Source: Chenopodium formosanum
Taxonomy: Eukaryota; Streptophyta; Magnoliopsida; Caryophyllales; Amaranthaceae
Length of the DNA: 64,000 nt
Direction: 5' to 3'
NCBI GenBank assembly: GCA_024500155.1
Contig: CM044860.1
Span: forward strand, 5,006,501 to 5,070,500
Below the pieces are notes generated by a model that saw only the letters and a list, made by a program, of their open reading frames with translations, ran no database searches and had not been told where the DNA came from. Made by a program: the position numbers and the translations under genes. Shown piece by piece: positions 10,501 through 22,033 of the stretch; the first letter of the stretch is position 1, and every line of letters starts with the position of its first letter.

Positions 10501-12110
10501 ACATAATTTGAATTAGCTATTATTGAGCACGTACGTTTTGCTTCCTCTGCCAACAAGTCCTCTTCAGTATGAACAGCACATGAAGAAACAGGATTAATAT
10601 CCATTATAGCCTTTTTCTGTGCACTGACATAATCCTTCCTAAGACCTTGTGTCCAACCACAATCACCACTTGGAAATAAAAGAGGATACTGTAATGGATC
10701 GTAACATCCATAATAGTGATATATCCGATGAGGCACAGTGGATCTCCCTGATACAACTATGTATGGACTGTTAGATTCACTGGAAGATGCGTTCTCTGGT
10801 CATATAGCAGCCACTTCATCAGTTGAAAGTGCATTATACACGCGCTGATCTAGAACTGTGCTCTGGTTAATGATTATTTGTGTAGTCTCAGAAACAGTGA
10901 GTTCTCGTAAGGATCTGAAAAGGCGAGCATATGGATTTACACTCATGACACGCATTAGAATGTTTACTATGTCTTCCCTCACTTCAGGGAAAATTTCTGT
11001 TCTGCGCGTAGCTTCATAATGTGCATCATAAAAATAAAGCTGCAGGTATTAAGGAACTTCATTCTCAGGTAGTAAATCTGGCAAGTGGTGATAAATTTGG
11101 CCATATAATAAGAAAACAAAGATTCCTTTCTCAGAGCTAGCATTAGTTTTGCCTCCAAGCGAGCAAAATGCAAACAAGTTATTATACATACGAGCATATT
11201 TTCTGAAATGCAATGAGTCTTCATCTTGAGATGTGAAAAGCCGATGTAACTCAGGAGGAATGTTATTTGTAACAATTCTAATACTCCCACTGCCACAACA
11301 AAAGTGAAGCCATTCATACTGAAATTTCTTAGCTCCGCATTTAAGACAATAATGAGGCGCTTCCAACTATAAAGATGTCAATGGTAGTGGCTGACCGATA
11401 GCAACAGCTGGTTCATCTAGAAAATAAGATACTAAAATCATATTCCTACTAACACTGGGAAATTTTAGGCAAAAGAACTGAAGGTAGACTCACTAATTTT
11501 TTTCTTCTTAGGCTGGTTTTGTTTGCCTTTAACCCCTTTTTTTTTGTTAATGTTTCTCAGCGCACCCTGTGCACTGGTTTCGCCATATTCACTATATACA
11601 CACAGATCAACAAAGAAGTTAGTGTAAGCACGGCTATAAAATAAAAATAAATGCACTCCAATATTTAAGGTGTCACAACCTTACTGAATAATCTACTGAA
11701 AGACTTGATGTTGTCTGTAAAGTACCACAAGTAGCAGTTCCTGCTTCTATTAAGAAACCCAAGAGAAGATTGTTAGCCAGTGTTTGCAAACCTTAAAACA
11801 TAAGAAAGTGCTACCTGGTTACCTTTTTTTCCCCTTAGATTGCTTTGTATTTTTTTTGGAAGATTTTTCTTTGGTGCCTCTATTTTGTGAAGCTCCTTGT
11901 GCACTGATTTCGCCAACCTCACTAAATGTACAAATGCAAGGACAAATCCTCAAAGCAAAATACATCCACAGTACATAATACTGATGATAAATTTAGAACA
12001 CAAATTCTAACCTAGCTGAAACTGGTTCAGAAAGAGCATCAATTGCTCATGAACGCTTGCTAGAACGTTTCCTAACATAGTCTGCATATTCAGGTTCCTT
12101 ATCTAGAAGC
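7563..12110 (-). pseudogene. Helitron Rep/PIF1-like helicase, multiply interrupted
   Basis: Rep nicks and joins DNA during rolling-circle transposition; the helicase unwinds it. One frame from 11366 to 7563 holds the N-terminal domain (CLKCGAKKFQYE, GCYDPLQYPLLFPSG), Rep motif 1 (FVTMTCNAKWP, near 10040-10070), the HUH motif (GLPHAHFLI; HAH at 9858-9866), the tyrosine motif (YLYKYVYKG, 9422-9455), and the helicase with Walker A GPGGTGKT (8404-8431) and DEASM (about 8180-8200). An intron at 10439-10534 removes one stop. Stops remain at 11367, 11049, 10800 (probably TGG to TGA), 9063 and 8586. Around 9063, two poly(A) runs appear to have gained or lost bases. The helicase ends after GMMSPHQLVLK, so the C-terminal motifs are missing. 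Upstream basic exons at 11823-11921 and 11494-11591 look duplicated. A further N-terminal exon near 12010-12105 carries a TGA. Confidence 0.88.
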
Positions 12111-12653
12111 CCAAATGGTTAAGTATCAATACAATTGCAATGGTCATAATAGTGTTAAGTGCAAATCAATCCTAATATAAAATCTGCTCTAATGTAAACA
12201 GTTCCTTTTTTTAAAAAAATGCTGAATTAGTTTTCCAACCCCTTAGCTAAAATGTACATACTCATTTAAATAATCACGCTTGTCTAAAATCTCTCTTGTA
12301 GCAATAGCATATATGAGCAAGGCCTGCAAATAAAGTGTTGATTCATGCTTAGTAAATCTAGTTAAGCATGAATATGAAACAAATAACAACTGACAGTTGA
12401 GAAGTAGCAACAAGCCAACCAAAATATATACCAAACATAACATCGATAATTTCATTTAATTAAAACAAACATAATGTAGTACATAGAACATTGCTGCTGA
12501 AAACAAAACTATTACACCCCATAGCTTAATAAACTAAAACATAGAGAAGACAAATAAAAGCTACATAAACATTAGAAAGTCTGAAACGCAAAATATTTAA
12601 GCAGCAACATAACCCTAGCAGTCTAGATAAGTCAGGGATATAAGGACTCTAAT
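12111..12653. other. Intron or spacer within the Helitron
   Basis: AT-rich with no recognisable coding match. It separates the Rep exons from the unknown upstream gene. Open frames here are short and hydrophobic and look accidental. Confidence 0.5.
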
Positions 12654-13471
12654 TTAAGTCTTCCTACGCTTAAAAATTGTTTCTAAGTCAGCTGGGATTG
12701 GAACAGATATAGCACTTGGAAGCGAAGCAGAATGTGCTCTAGGCCGGTTACTAAAAGAAGATGAAGCCTTTGGCTTGCGAGGGGCAGCCGGAGGCAATGC
12801 AGGAGTTGGGATCTTGTTTCCACCAGACTTGGGTGTCACACAGTCTGCTTCACCAAGGAAAGGAGCTAGATGCAAGTCTCCTTGCTTGCCTAGAACGCGT
12901 TCCCTTACAGCCATATAGCTTTCTCTAGCCAATGAGCATTTGATGCCAGAGTAAACAACATTGCCATAGTTCAGGTCCACTATGTCCACATTGTAAAAAG
13001 CACGCAGAACTTAGTTGCTACTGCAACAACACGGAGAACATCAATGTAGTCAATGGTGATGCAGTTGGCACTTTGTTTCTTGACTGGGATCGCAGGCCAT
13101 TTAGTTCGACCACTCACTGTGGGCTTATTCAGTGATTCCAAGGAAATGCGCTTCATTTCATACAAGAAGGCACACTGATCCAACTTGTAGATATTCTCTG
13201 AAGTGATGTCAAGAATATGTAACACATACTGAGCTCTTAGGAAGCGAATAGTTTGCTCAGCAGCATTTTCACGAGAAACATCCAGTGTAGCAGCAACACC
13301 ACCTTCAAAGATGTAAGGTGACAGGATACAATCAGTGACCAGCTTTAGGTTGACAGCATTCCCATCATCACCTGCAAGGGAGTAGGTCGGAGCAGGCAAC
13401 CTCAAGAACCCAACAACCTGGTTGAGTAAGCTCTGGAAAGAAATGGCTACTTTGAGTGGTTCTAACCCCAT
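12654..13471 (-). pseudogene. Unknown Helitron-borne gene, one frameshift; weak dsRBD-like look
   Basis: Reading from ATG at 13471 (MGLEPLKVAISFQSLLNQVV) gives 163 codons. A one-base shift near 13000-13010 (at ACTAAGTTCTGCG) is needed to continue into the second frame (VDIVDLNYGNVVYSGIKCSL), which ends at 12654 with a basic IFKRRKT tail. The start follows a good acceptor (TTCGCACAG). A stretch with LPAPTYS...FEGGVAATLDVSRENAAEQ vaguely recalls the second half of a double-stranded RNA-binding fold, but I would not assign it. The C-terminal third is rich in Pro, Ser and Ala and probably disordered. It lies between the promoter near 14.9 kb and the Rep gene, so it may be a 5' exon set of the same transcript or a captured gene. 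Confidence 0.45.
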
Positions 13472-13880
13472 AACCTGTGCGAACGATTAATGTATCACAT
13501 CAGAAGGTAGACTACAGCAGGAGCCAAGTAGAGCCAATGATAACCTTACATTGCAGCTCCAACATCTCAGCTAATCTTAAAATAAACTACATCCCTAATC
13601 AACAAAAACCTCCTAAAAACCATAAGACATAAGGATACACACTTAAGGGTAAGACCAGCAATTTAGTGACACATGCCTTAACAACTAACAGATCCAACTA
13701 ACAACAACAGATACATGTATATTAGGACAACAACAAATAAGTGTTTAAGCACAAATCATCACAACAAATAACTAAATATGTGCCTAGACAACTAACAACT
13801 AAAGAAAACAACATACAACCTTGTAGGGACCAACAACAATAGCCAAACACAACAACATCAAGCTATTTACATGCATATAC

Positions 13881-14016
<136 letters not shown>

Positions 14017-14896
14017 ACAATAATCAAACATAACAACACCAGCTTCTTTAAGTATAGACAACAAATAACAGTAAGCAAGCAAAAGATGCAAACTTACAGT
14101 AACCTATGCAGCACAAGGAATGCAGGACAACTGGTTCAGATCACCTGCCAACACAACAGAAACCAAGCATCACCAATCTATGATAAAAAAACAAGGTTTC
14201 AACCTCAATAACATGTGCTCAAATTAAGTGTGCATATAAACAAAAATGACAACTCTATAAGTTTTAAGAATTAATGATTTTAAACCAAAGTGTTAGAAAT
14301 CGCAAACCTCAAACACACCATTGCATGACTTGATTTTAAAAAAACATCACCACAAAAGGGCACATTAAAACAACCAAAATCCACAAAAACTTAAAAATCC
14401 TAAATTATTTGAGTTGTAAAAACTGTCTAATTATCAAGCCCCCCCCCCCCCTTTTTGCAAAGAAATTTTTAGAACAACCACAAACATGAACAATTGTGGC
14501 CATTACCATTACAACTAAACCAATTCTTTTGCTAGAAACCCAAACAAAATACCCATCTAACCCACCAAAAAATATTTACATGATCATTAGTTATGGCTGG
14601 AGGTGGCTAATGCATTTTTTTTGTACAAACTAAGATAAGCAACAGTCCATATTATACATTCAAGTCGGTACAAATAGATGTGTACAATGTCCAAAGCATC
14701 AATCCAAGTTTAATACAACAGTCATACTCTTTAGTTTAATACAATGTACATGAGGTTAAATTGATCCAATATTCAGAGCAATAGAAACATAAAGCAATTA
14801 AACACTACCTCAACTGGAGGTTTTGTTTGTTATTTTCCTCTCTTTCTGTATTGTTGGTACCCTTACCTCTACTGAGCAAGAGCAAGAGAAGCAGCT

Positions 14897-14909
14897 CCCT
14901 TTATATAGG
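14897..14909 (-). promoter_or_regulatory. TATA-box promoter for the Helitron transcript
   Basis: The minus strand reads CCTATATAAAGGG, followed by a purine/pyrimidine-rich leader (about 14810-14875). It is the best TATA match between the Helitron 5' end and its genes and faces them. Transcription would start near 14870, about 1.6 kb inside the element. Confidence 0.5.
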
Positions 14910-16440
14910 AAGTAACATGTAACTATTGAAACCCAAAAGCCACTTGCTAAGCATGATTACACAGCTGTAATACAATAACACATATACCCTCAAATGCATT
15001 TTAACATTGGTAATCTAAAGCATGCGCATAAGGGTGCAGAAATACACAAATGAAACCAGCAGACAGTCCTATTACACAGCAGGTAACAAGGTATATCTAC
15101 ATCAACAAGCAATTCAAATTAAATTAACATCCAACAATGATGGAAGATACATTTTCAAATTAAGCAAATAATAATTTGCCTAATTCATAAAATCCAAACA
15201 CCCATACAAAAATTAGGAAACAAATAAAATCATTAAGGCCACTGTTAAAACCACTCACATCAACAGCAAAGAATTAAACATAGTTAATAAGCAAACAAGC
15301 CATGAAAAACAAACATATTAACCCAAAACCATGAAAAAATGTGAACATCAAAAGCAGTTTTTTAGAGATAAGCAAATCTTTTAACCAACAGGTAAAAAGA
15401 TGTATATCTATCATAAGGCTAATCAAAATATGCAAATGCAAAAGGCAAATGGAATATATATCTTGACACAAATTAGATTAGCTTTTCCTTAAGATTGAAA
15501 TCCAAATGTACACAGAACACTAATCTGAACAAATCTAATATTCATGAAATTTTTAAAGGCAGTAATACATCATTAAGCAAACATACCACATTAACATGCA
15601 AATTAAGCTAAACAAACAAAAGAATTTTAAACCCAAAAAAATCTATTTTTTAACCAACAGGTAATAAGATGATATTCCATCATTAGGGATACTCAATCTT
15701 TGTGCTTAAGAAAAGCAACAAAACTATCAACTGTGACATAAAGCAAGCAATTGCTTATTTCCTAGATTTGCAAACATTTCCATACATCAACTTAGTAAAA
15801 TTACCAAGGCCAACAAACTGATAAATCCTAAGGAAATTCAAAATAGCGCACAATTTTTACAATTCAACTACCAAAGCATTGAAAATAAAGTAATCAAAAG
15901 CTAAGTTCAAGCAAAACAAAATTAGCATTAGGAGAATAATTAAAAATGTGCTTTGTTTCTGTACAAACTAATCTAAAAATTGAATCACCACTCAACTCAT
16001 GAACCTAAAAATAGAGGAAATAATTGTACAATGAAATTTGTAACTTAAAATTCAATCTGCCAAAAAATACAAATTCAGAAAATTTGAGATGAACAACTAC
16101 AAATGTACAATCGCTATTAGTACTTCAAAGCCAACAAAAAATAAGAACTTTGTCTTAAAAAAATACAAATTCAGTAATTGTAGGATGAACAACTATGAGC
16201 AATTCCAACAACTATCCACCATGAAAGAAGAGTGAACACAACGTGGCTTGCAATGGAGCTATCAGCACGCACGTGGCCAAGCAAAGAGGAGAAGCTTGAG
16301 CATGCAAGTGGCAACTGTACAAGGGACACCTACATCAAGGAGAAAACGGTAATTCAACTCTTTTAAGGGACTTTTGTAAGGGCAAAAGGGGAAGTACACT
16401 GTTCATAAGAATAGGAATGAAGGAACCATTTTGTCACCAA
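14910..16440. other. Helitron 5' non-coding region
   Basis: About 1.5 kb of AT-rich sequence without a gene. It contains two similar pieces (around 15410 and 15672, ACAGGTAA..AAGATG followed by ATCAT). Otherwise I see nothing in it. Confidence 0.5.
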
Positions 16441-16442
16441 TT

Positions 16443-16462
16443 TGGCTTTTAAGGTGTATAGA
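16443..16462 (-). mobile_element. Putative Helitron 5' terminus
   Basis: The minus strand reads A|TCTATACACCTTAAAAGCC, followed by AAATTGGTGACAAAATGG. Helitrons begin with TC after a host A and before no duplication; TCTATAC..TAAAAG is a common plant start. It lies upstream of, and in the same direction as, the Rep gene. Confidence 0.6.
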
Positions 16463-16486
16463 TAGGACCCCTCGAATGCCAATTTA

Positions 16487-16613
16487 GGGCGTGTTCTGTT
16501 CAGCTTATTTTCAGTTTATTTCAGTTCACTTCAGTTTCTAATTTTCTTCTCTCATAAAATATTCAGTTCAATTCAATTCAGTTCAGCTCAATTCAGTCAA
16601 TGAGAACAGACCC
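16487..16613. mobile_element. Tourist-like MITE with TTA target duplication
   Basis: The element starts GGGCGTGTTCTGTTCAG and ends GAACAGACCC, inverted copies of each other. It is flanked by TTA at 16484-16486 and 16614-16616. The 3-bp TTA duplication and GGGnnTGTTC terminus are hallmarks of the PIF/Harbinger Tourist group. The interior is made of TTCAGTTCA-type repeats. A relative lies at about 37529. Confidence 0.75.
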
Positions 16614-16616
16614 TTA

Positions 16617-17186
16617 GTGATCAAAACCACCCATTCTAAACTTGACTAGTCCTACTACCTTATTTTTCAAAATAACATAAACAAAACTTATCATCGGGAC
16701 TTTGTAAACCAATTGATAGAGTTGTTATGATTTTAAACCATTTTTACAACCTTGGGTGACTCCACACACATTCATTTCAATTTTGAAAAAATCTCTCAAA
16801 ATTGTTAGTTCAAAAGTGCAGATTATAAGTTTTAAATTTGGATAATATGACTTTTTTATTCTCAAAAATAAGAGAAGACGAAATGTTTATCATGAACCTC
16901 AAGAGATCTTAGAATGAAAGTCATTTGGTTAGTTGAAAATACACTTTGCCTTTAATCTGTCAACTTAGCAATGTATGTACCGAAGTACACATTTTCTTTC
17001 ATCAACTCAAGACCACCACATGCCATTACGTAATCAACTAATGATCGTATGTGGTTCCAAACAATATTACTTGTATATGACTTTAAGATGTAATCCTCGT
17101 CGTCACTTGAGTTTCAACACCCATACCTGAAATCTCCGAAAATGGTTTGATTTTGTGAATAAAATAACCTTCAAATTTTCCTCAAC

Positions 17187-17221
<35 letters not shown>

Positions 17222-17700
17222 TTCAAATTTAGTCAATACAGATTATTTACGGATTTAACAAAGTCAAGCATTGAGGTACTTTTTATGGTTCCCAAATATG
17301 TCTCAATGGCTCTAAATGATATCTGGAACCGTAACCATCTTATTCAAGCCTTGTCCTTGTCGGCAACGAGGGACATTGTTTATCTTGCCTTGCTTGTTTG
17401 TGTTGTTGCCAGTGTTGGCTATGTAGGATTAGAGTTGATCAACTATGGCTCGACCCACAAGCCCGGCCCGATCCGCCCTAAAAACGAGCAAGTTTGAGCA
17501 AGCCAAAAAACACAATTTCATTTAAAAAAGCCCGTTAAGGCTGACACTTTTTAACGAGTTTGGGCATGGATTTCCTTAATAAAGCCCAATCCAGCCCGAA
17601 TGATCACCTCTATATGAGACATTTTTTTATGTATTTTTGACGAGTTTAATTTTGGAGACTTTGCCCAAAAAAAAAAATTTCACTAAATCAGTTTATTTAC
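16617..17700. other. Intergenic region upstream of SF3B1
   Basis: AT-rich. It contains a poly(A) tract near 17188-17218 and a GC-richer patch (17440-17600) with repeated CCCG/GCCC words typical of dispersed plant repeats. The open frame at 17285-17497 has no recognisable content. Confidence 0.5.
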
Positions 17701-17924
17701 TATTTTACCCATCTCCAATCCTCTCTCTCCACCGCCATCCCCTACACCGTCATAGCGCCACCCAGCATACAACTAACCAAACCGCCACATAACTAACAAT
17801 TACCTGAAGTTTACTTCTTTCATTTTTCCTCTTTTTTTTTTAAGGGTTTTCGAAACCCTGATTTATTTTTTTTCCCTCTCTAACTTCTTCACCATTATCG
17901 CTTACTGCATCTCCTTTTTTCCAG

Positions 17925-18197
17925 GTATCTAATTCTCTCTTTAGATTCTTGTTTTTAATTGCTGCTCATACTTTTCTGATTTGCAATTTCAATTCAATCT
18001 CTTATTGTATTTCTTTTCTTGCAATTTTTCTGTGAATTTGTGATTTGATTATTATGGCATGATTTTTCTTCTTTGATTGAGATTATTGTTTGTGTTTAAA
18101 TCAGTTAATCGACTGAATTTTGCTGGTTGCACTCATTAGATTTTATCTGTTTTTGATATAGATTTTTGTTGAAGTAAATTGAAACTAGGGTTATCAG
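17925..18197 (+). other. SF3B1: Probable 5'UTR intron of SF3B1
   Basis: A CAG|GTATCT donor at 17924/17925 is followed by T-rich sequence and by AG acceptors at 18187-18188 and 18196-18197, just before the start codon at 18212. A leader intron would match the otherwise intronless coding region. Confidence 0.5.
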
Positions 18198-18211
18198 TTT
18201 AGAATTGAGAA

Positions 18212-21200
18212 ATGGCGTCGATAGACCCAGAAATAGCGAAAACTCAGGAGGAGAGGAAGAAGATGGAACAGGAATTAGCCTCTCTTTCATCTCTTACCTA
18301 TGATACTGATCTTTATGGGAGTAGTGGGAGGGAGGATTATGTCCAGTCAATCCCTGTTGATGATGATGAGGATAATACGGATGCTATGGATAATGAGGTG
18401 GCTCGTAAGTTGGCTTCTTATACGGCCCCGAAGTCTCTTTTGAAGGAAATGCCTGGTGCTGGGGCTGATTATGATGATGGGTTGAGGAAGCCGCAAAGGA
18501 TTATTGATCGTGAGGATGATTATAGGAGGAGGAGGCTTGATCGGGTTATTTCTCCTGCGAGGCATGATGCTTTTGCAATGGGGGATAAGACCCCGGATGT
18601 TGGTGTCAGGACTTATGCTGATGTGATGAGGGAGGAGGCGCTGAGGAGAGACAAGGAGGAGACTTTGCGATTGATTGCTAAAAAGAAGAAAGAAGAGGAG
18701 GAGCAGAAGAAGAGTTTGGAAGAGGAGAAAGGAGCTGCTGCTGCTCAAGCTCAGCCTTCTCAGAAGAGGAGAAATAGGTGGGATCAGTCTCAGGATCAGC
18801 AAGGGGATGAGGGTGTAGCAAAGAAGGCCAAGTCTTCCTCTGATTGGGATTTAGCCGATTCTACCCCTGGAATTGGAAGGTGGGATGCCACTCCCACACC
18901 TGGGAGACTCGGTGATGCTACACCATCTGCTCGGAAGAATAGGTGGGATGAGACACCAACACCTGGCCGTACACAAGATTCTGATGCTACTCCGTCTGCT
19001 GGTGGGCTCACTCCTGGTGCCACTCCTGCTGGATCGACGTGGGATGCCACTCCAAAAATCACTGGTATGGCAACACCGACACCAAAACGTCAGAGATCAA
19101 GGTGGGATGAGACTCCAGCTACCATGGGGAGTGCAACGCCCATGGCTGGGGCAACTCCTGTGGCTATGACCCCTGGTGTGACACCTGTTGGTGGGGTTGA
19201 TATGGCTACACCTACTCCTGGGCAGATTAATCTGCGTGGCCCCGTAACCCCTGAACAGTATAACTTGATGAAGTGGGAGAAGGATATTGAAGAGAGGAAC
19301 AGACCCTTGACTGATGAAGAGCTTGATTCCATGTTCCCACCTGAAGGATATAAGATCTTGGATCCTCCTGCTTCATATGTGCCAATTAGGACCCCAGCAA
19401 GGAAGCTTCTTGCCACACCCACTCCAATGGGGACTCCACTTTATCAAATACCAGTTGAAGACAGGAATCAGCAGTTTGATGTTGGAAAGGAGCCTGCTAA
19501 TGGGTTGCCATTTATGAAACCAGAGGACTATCAATATTTTCAGGCGTTGTTGAATGATGAAAACGAGGAAGAGCTGTCACCAGAGGAGCAGAAGGAAAGA
19601 AAGATTATGAAGTTGCTACTTAAAGTGAAAAATGGTACTCCTCCTCAGAGGAAGACTGCATTGCGGCAACTCACTGACAAAGCAAGAGAATTTGGTGCTG
19701 GTCCGTTGTTTAACCAAATTTTGCCTTTGCTTATGCAGCCGACATTGGAAGACCAAGAACGACATCTTCTTGTGAAAGTTATTGACAGGGTGCTGTACAA
19801 GCTTGATGAGTTGGTTCGACCCTTCGTGCACAAAATTCTTGTGGTTATTGAGCCACTCTTAATTGATGAAGACTACTATGCCCGTGTTGAGGGGAGGGAG
19901 ATTATTTCAAACTTGAGTAAGGCTGCTGGATTGGCCACTATGATTGCTGCAATGAGACCGGATATTGATAACATTGATGAGTATGTCAGGAATACAACCG
20001 CGAGGGCTTTTAGTGTTGTGGCTTCAGCTCTAGGTATACCTGCTCTGCTGCCATTTTTAAAGGCTGTCTGTCAAAGTAAGAAGTCATGGCAAGCTAGGCA
20101 TACAGGTATTAAGATTGTCCAACAGATAGCCATTTTGATTGGTTGTGCTGTGCTGCCACACTTAAGATCTTTGGTGGAGATCATAGAACATGGTCTTAAT
20201 GATGAGAACCAGAAGGTCAGAACAATTACTGCACTTTCTCTGGCAGCTCTAGCTGAGGCTTCAGCCCCGTATGGTATTGAGAGTTTTGACTCTGTATTGA
20301 AACCGCTGTGGAAAGGTATCAGATCACACCGTGGAAAGGTCTTGGCTGCATTCTTGAAGGCCATTGGTTTTATCATTCCATTGATGGATGCTCTTTATGC
20401 TAGCTACTATACAAAAGAAGTTATGTTTATTCTTATTCGGGAGTTCCAGTCACCAGATGAAGAAATGAAGAAGATTGTTCTGAAAGTGGTTAAGCAGTGT
20501 GTTAGTACTGAGGGTGTAGAGGCTGACTACATTAGAAGTGATATCCTTCCCGAGTTCTTTAAGAACTTTTGGGTTAGGAGAATGGCTCTTGACAGAAGAA
20601 ACTACAAGCAGCTTGTGGAAACTACGGTAGAGATAGCCAACAAGGTTGGCGTTGCTGATATAGTTGGTAGGATAGTGGAGGATCTTAAAGATGAGAGTGA
20701 ACCCTATAGGCGTATGGTCATGGAGACAATAGAGAAAGTGGTGACAAACTTGGGGGCATCTGATATTGAATCTCGCTTGGAGGAGCTTCTGATTGATGGT
20801 ATTCTGTACGCCTTTCAAGAGCAGACAAGTGATGATGCCAATGTCATGCTTAATGGTTTTGGCGCTGTGGTCAATGCCCTCGGCCAAAGGGTCAAACCTT
20901 ATCTCCCCCAGATATGTGGTACAATTAAGTGGCGTTTGAATAACAAGAGTGCAAAAGTAAGACAGCAGGCTGCTGATCTCATCTCCCGAATTGCAGTGGT
21001 CATGAAACAGTGTGGAGAGGAGCAGCTTATGGGTCACTTGGGTGTGGTTTTGTACGAGTATCTAGGAGAGGAGTATCCAGAGGTGCTGGGTTCAATCTTG
21101 GGAGCACTGAAAGCAATTGTTAACGTCATCGGTATGACCAAGATGACTCCACCAATCAAAGACCTGCTACCTAGGTTGACTCCTATTTTGAAGAACAGGC

Positions 21201-22033
21201 ATGAGAAAGTACAGGAGAACTGCATTGATCTTGTGGGACGTATTGCAGATCGTGGAGCAGAGTTTGTTCCTGCAAGAGAATGGATGAGGATATGCTTTGA
21301 GCTTCTGGAGATGCTCAAGGCTCACAAGAAAGGAATTCGAAGAGCCACTGTCAACACCTTTGGGTACATCGCCAAAGCTATTGGACCTCAGGATGTCTTG
21401 GCTACTCTGCTTAACAACCTTAAGGTGCAAGAACGTCAGAACCGTGTTTGTACAACCGTGGCTATTGCAATCGTTGCTGAGACTTGCTCACCTTTCACTG
21501 TTTTGCCAGCTCTTATGAATGAATACCGTGTTCCTGAGCTTAACGTGCAGAATGGTGTCCTTAAATCTCTGTCTTTCCTCTTTGAATATATTGGTGAAAT
21601 GGGAAAGGATTATATCTATGCCGTGACTCCTCTCCTCGAAGATGCTCTTATGGACCGGGACCTGGTTCATCGTCAGACTGCAGCTTCTGCCGTGAAACAT
21701 ATGGCACTTGGTGTTGCAGGTCTAGGCTGTGAAGATGCTTTGGTGCACCTGATGAATTACGTGTGGCCCAATATCTTTGAGACTTCACCTCACGTTATCA
21801 ATGCTGTTACAGAAGCAATTGAGGGAATGAGAGTTGCATTGGGTGCCGCTGCAATACTGAACTACTGTCTGCAGGGTTTGTTCCATCCAGCAAGGAAAGT
21901 TAGGGAAGTCTACTGGAAGATATATAATTCTCTGTATATTGGAGCTCAGGATGCTCTTGTTGCTGCTTATCCGACTTTGGAAAATGAAGGAGAAAACATC
22001 TATAGTAGACCCGAGTTGTTGATGTTTGTGTAA
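18212..22033 (+). CDS. SF3B1: Splicing factor 3B subunit 1 (SF3B1/SAP155), intact
   Basis: This is a core subunit of the U2 snRNP SF3b complex in the nucleus; it clamps the branch-site helix during spliceosome assembly. One uninterrupted frame encodes 1273 residues (human about 1304). The N-terminal third is charged, then carries TP-rich phosphorylation repeats (DATPTPG, DETPTPG) and several RW motifs (KRRNRWD, RKNRWDE, RQRSRWDE) that act in animals as UHM-ligand motifs. Next comes the conserved RPLTDEELDSMFPPEGYK segment. The rest is the HEAT-repeat superhelix. Lys668, in DENQKVRTITAL, matches human Lys700, and Lys634 (HTGIKIVQQ) matches human Lys666; both are cancer hotspots in human and are wild type here. 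The start MASIDPEIAKTQEERKKMEQ is the family start. The intronless coding region is as I recall for the Arabidopsis gene. Codons look normal and there is no lesion. Confidence 0.98.
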   Translation: MASIDPEIAKTQEERKKMEQELASLSSLTYDTDLYGSSGREDYVQSIPVDDDEDNTDAMDNEVARKLASYTAPKSLLKEMPGAGADYDDGLRKPQRIIDREDDYRRRRLDRVISPARHDAFAMGDKTPDVGVRTYADVMREEALRRDKEETLRLIAKKKKEEEEQKKSLEEEKGAAAAQAQPSQKRRNRWDQSQDQQGDEGVAKKAKSSSDWDLADSTPGIGRWDATPTPGRLGDATPSARKNRWDETPTPGRTQDSDATPSAGGLTPGATPAGSTWDATPKITGMATPTPKRQRSRWDETPATMGSATPMAGATPVAMTPGVTPVGGVDMATPTPGQINLRGPVTPEQYNLMKWEKDIEERNRPLTDEELDSMFPPEGYKILDPPASYVPIRTPARKLLATPTPMGTPLYQIPVEDRNQQFDVGKEPANGLPFMKPEDYQYFQALLNDENEEELSPEEQKERKIMKLLLKVKNGTPPQRKTALRQLTDKAREFGAGPLFNQILPLLMQPTLEDQERHLLVKVIDRVLYKLDELVRPFVHKILVVIEPLLIDEDYYARVEGREIISNLSKAAGLATMIAAMRPDIDNIDEYVRNTTARAFSVVASALGIPALLPFLKAVCQSKKSWQARHTGIKIVQQIAILIGCAVLPHLRSLVEIIEHGLNDENQKVRTITALSLAALAEASAPYGIESFDSVLKPLWKGIRSHRGKVLAAFLKAIGFIIPLMDALYASYYTKEVMFILIREFQSPDEEMKKIVLKVVKQCVSTEGVEADYIRSDILPEFFKNFWVRRMALDRRNYKQLVETTVEIANKVGVADIVGRIVEDLKDESEPYRRMVMETIEKVVTNLGASDIESRLEELLIDGILYAFQEQTSDDANVMLNGFGAVVNALGQRVKPYLPQICGTIKWRLNNKSAKVRQQAADLISRIAVVMKQCGEEQLMGHLGVVLYEYLGEEYPEVLGSILGALKAIVNVIGMTKMTPPIKDLLPRLTPILKNRHEKVQENCIDLVGRIADRGAEFVPAREWMRICFELLEMLKAHKKGIRRATVNTFGYIAKAIGPQDVLATLLNNLKVQERQNRVCTTVAIAIVAETCSPFTVLPALMNEYRVPELNVQNGVLKSLSFLFEYIGEMGKDYIYAVTPLLEDALMDRDLVHRQTAASAVKHMALGVAGLGCEDALVHLMNYVWPNIFETSPHVINAVTEAIEGMRVALGAAAILNYCLQGLFHPARKVREVYWKIYNSLYIGAQDALVAAYPTLENEGENIYSRPELLMFV

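Noticed and set aside
17285..17497. 70-codon open frame before SF3B1
   Set aside because: No recognisable domain, and the 3' half overlaps a dispersed repeat.
18347..21700. Several long antisense open frames inside SF3B1
   Set aside because: Shadows of the SF3B1 coding strand, without family similarity.
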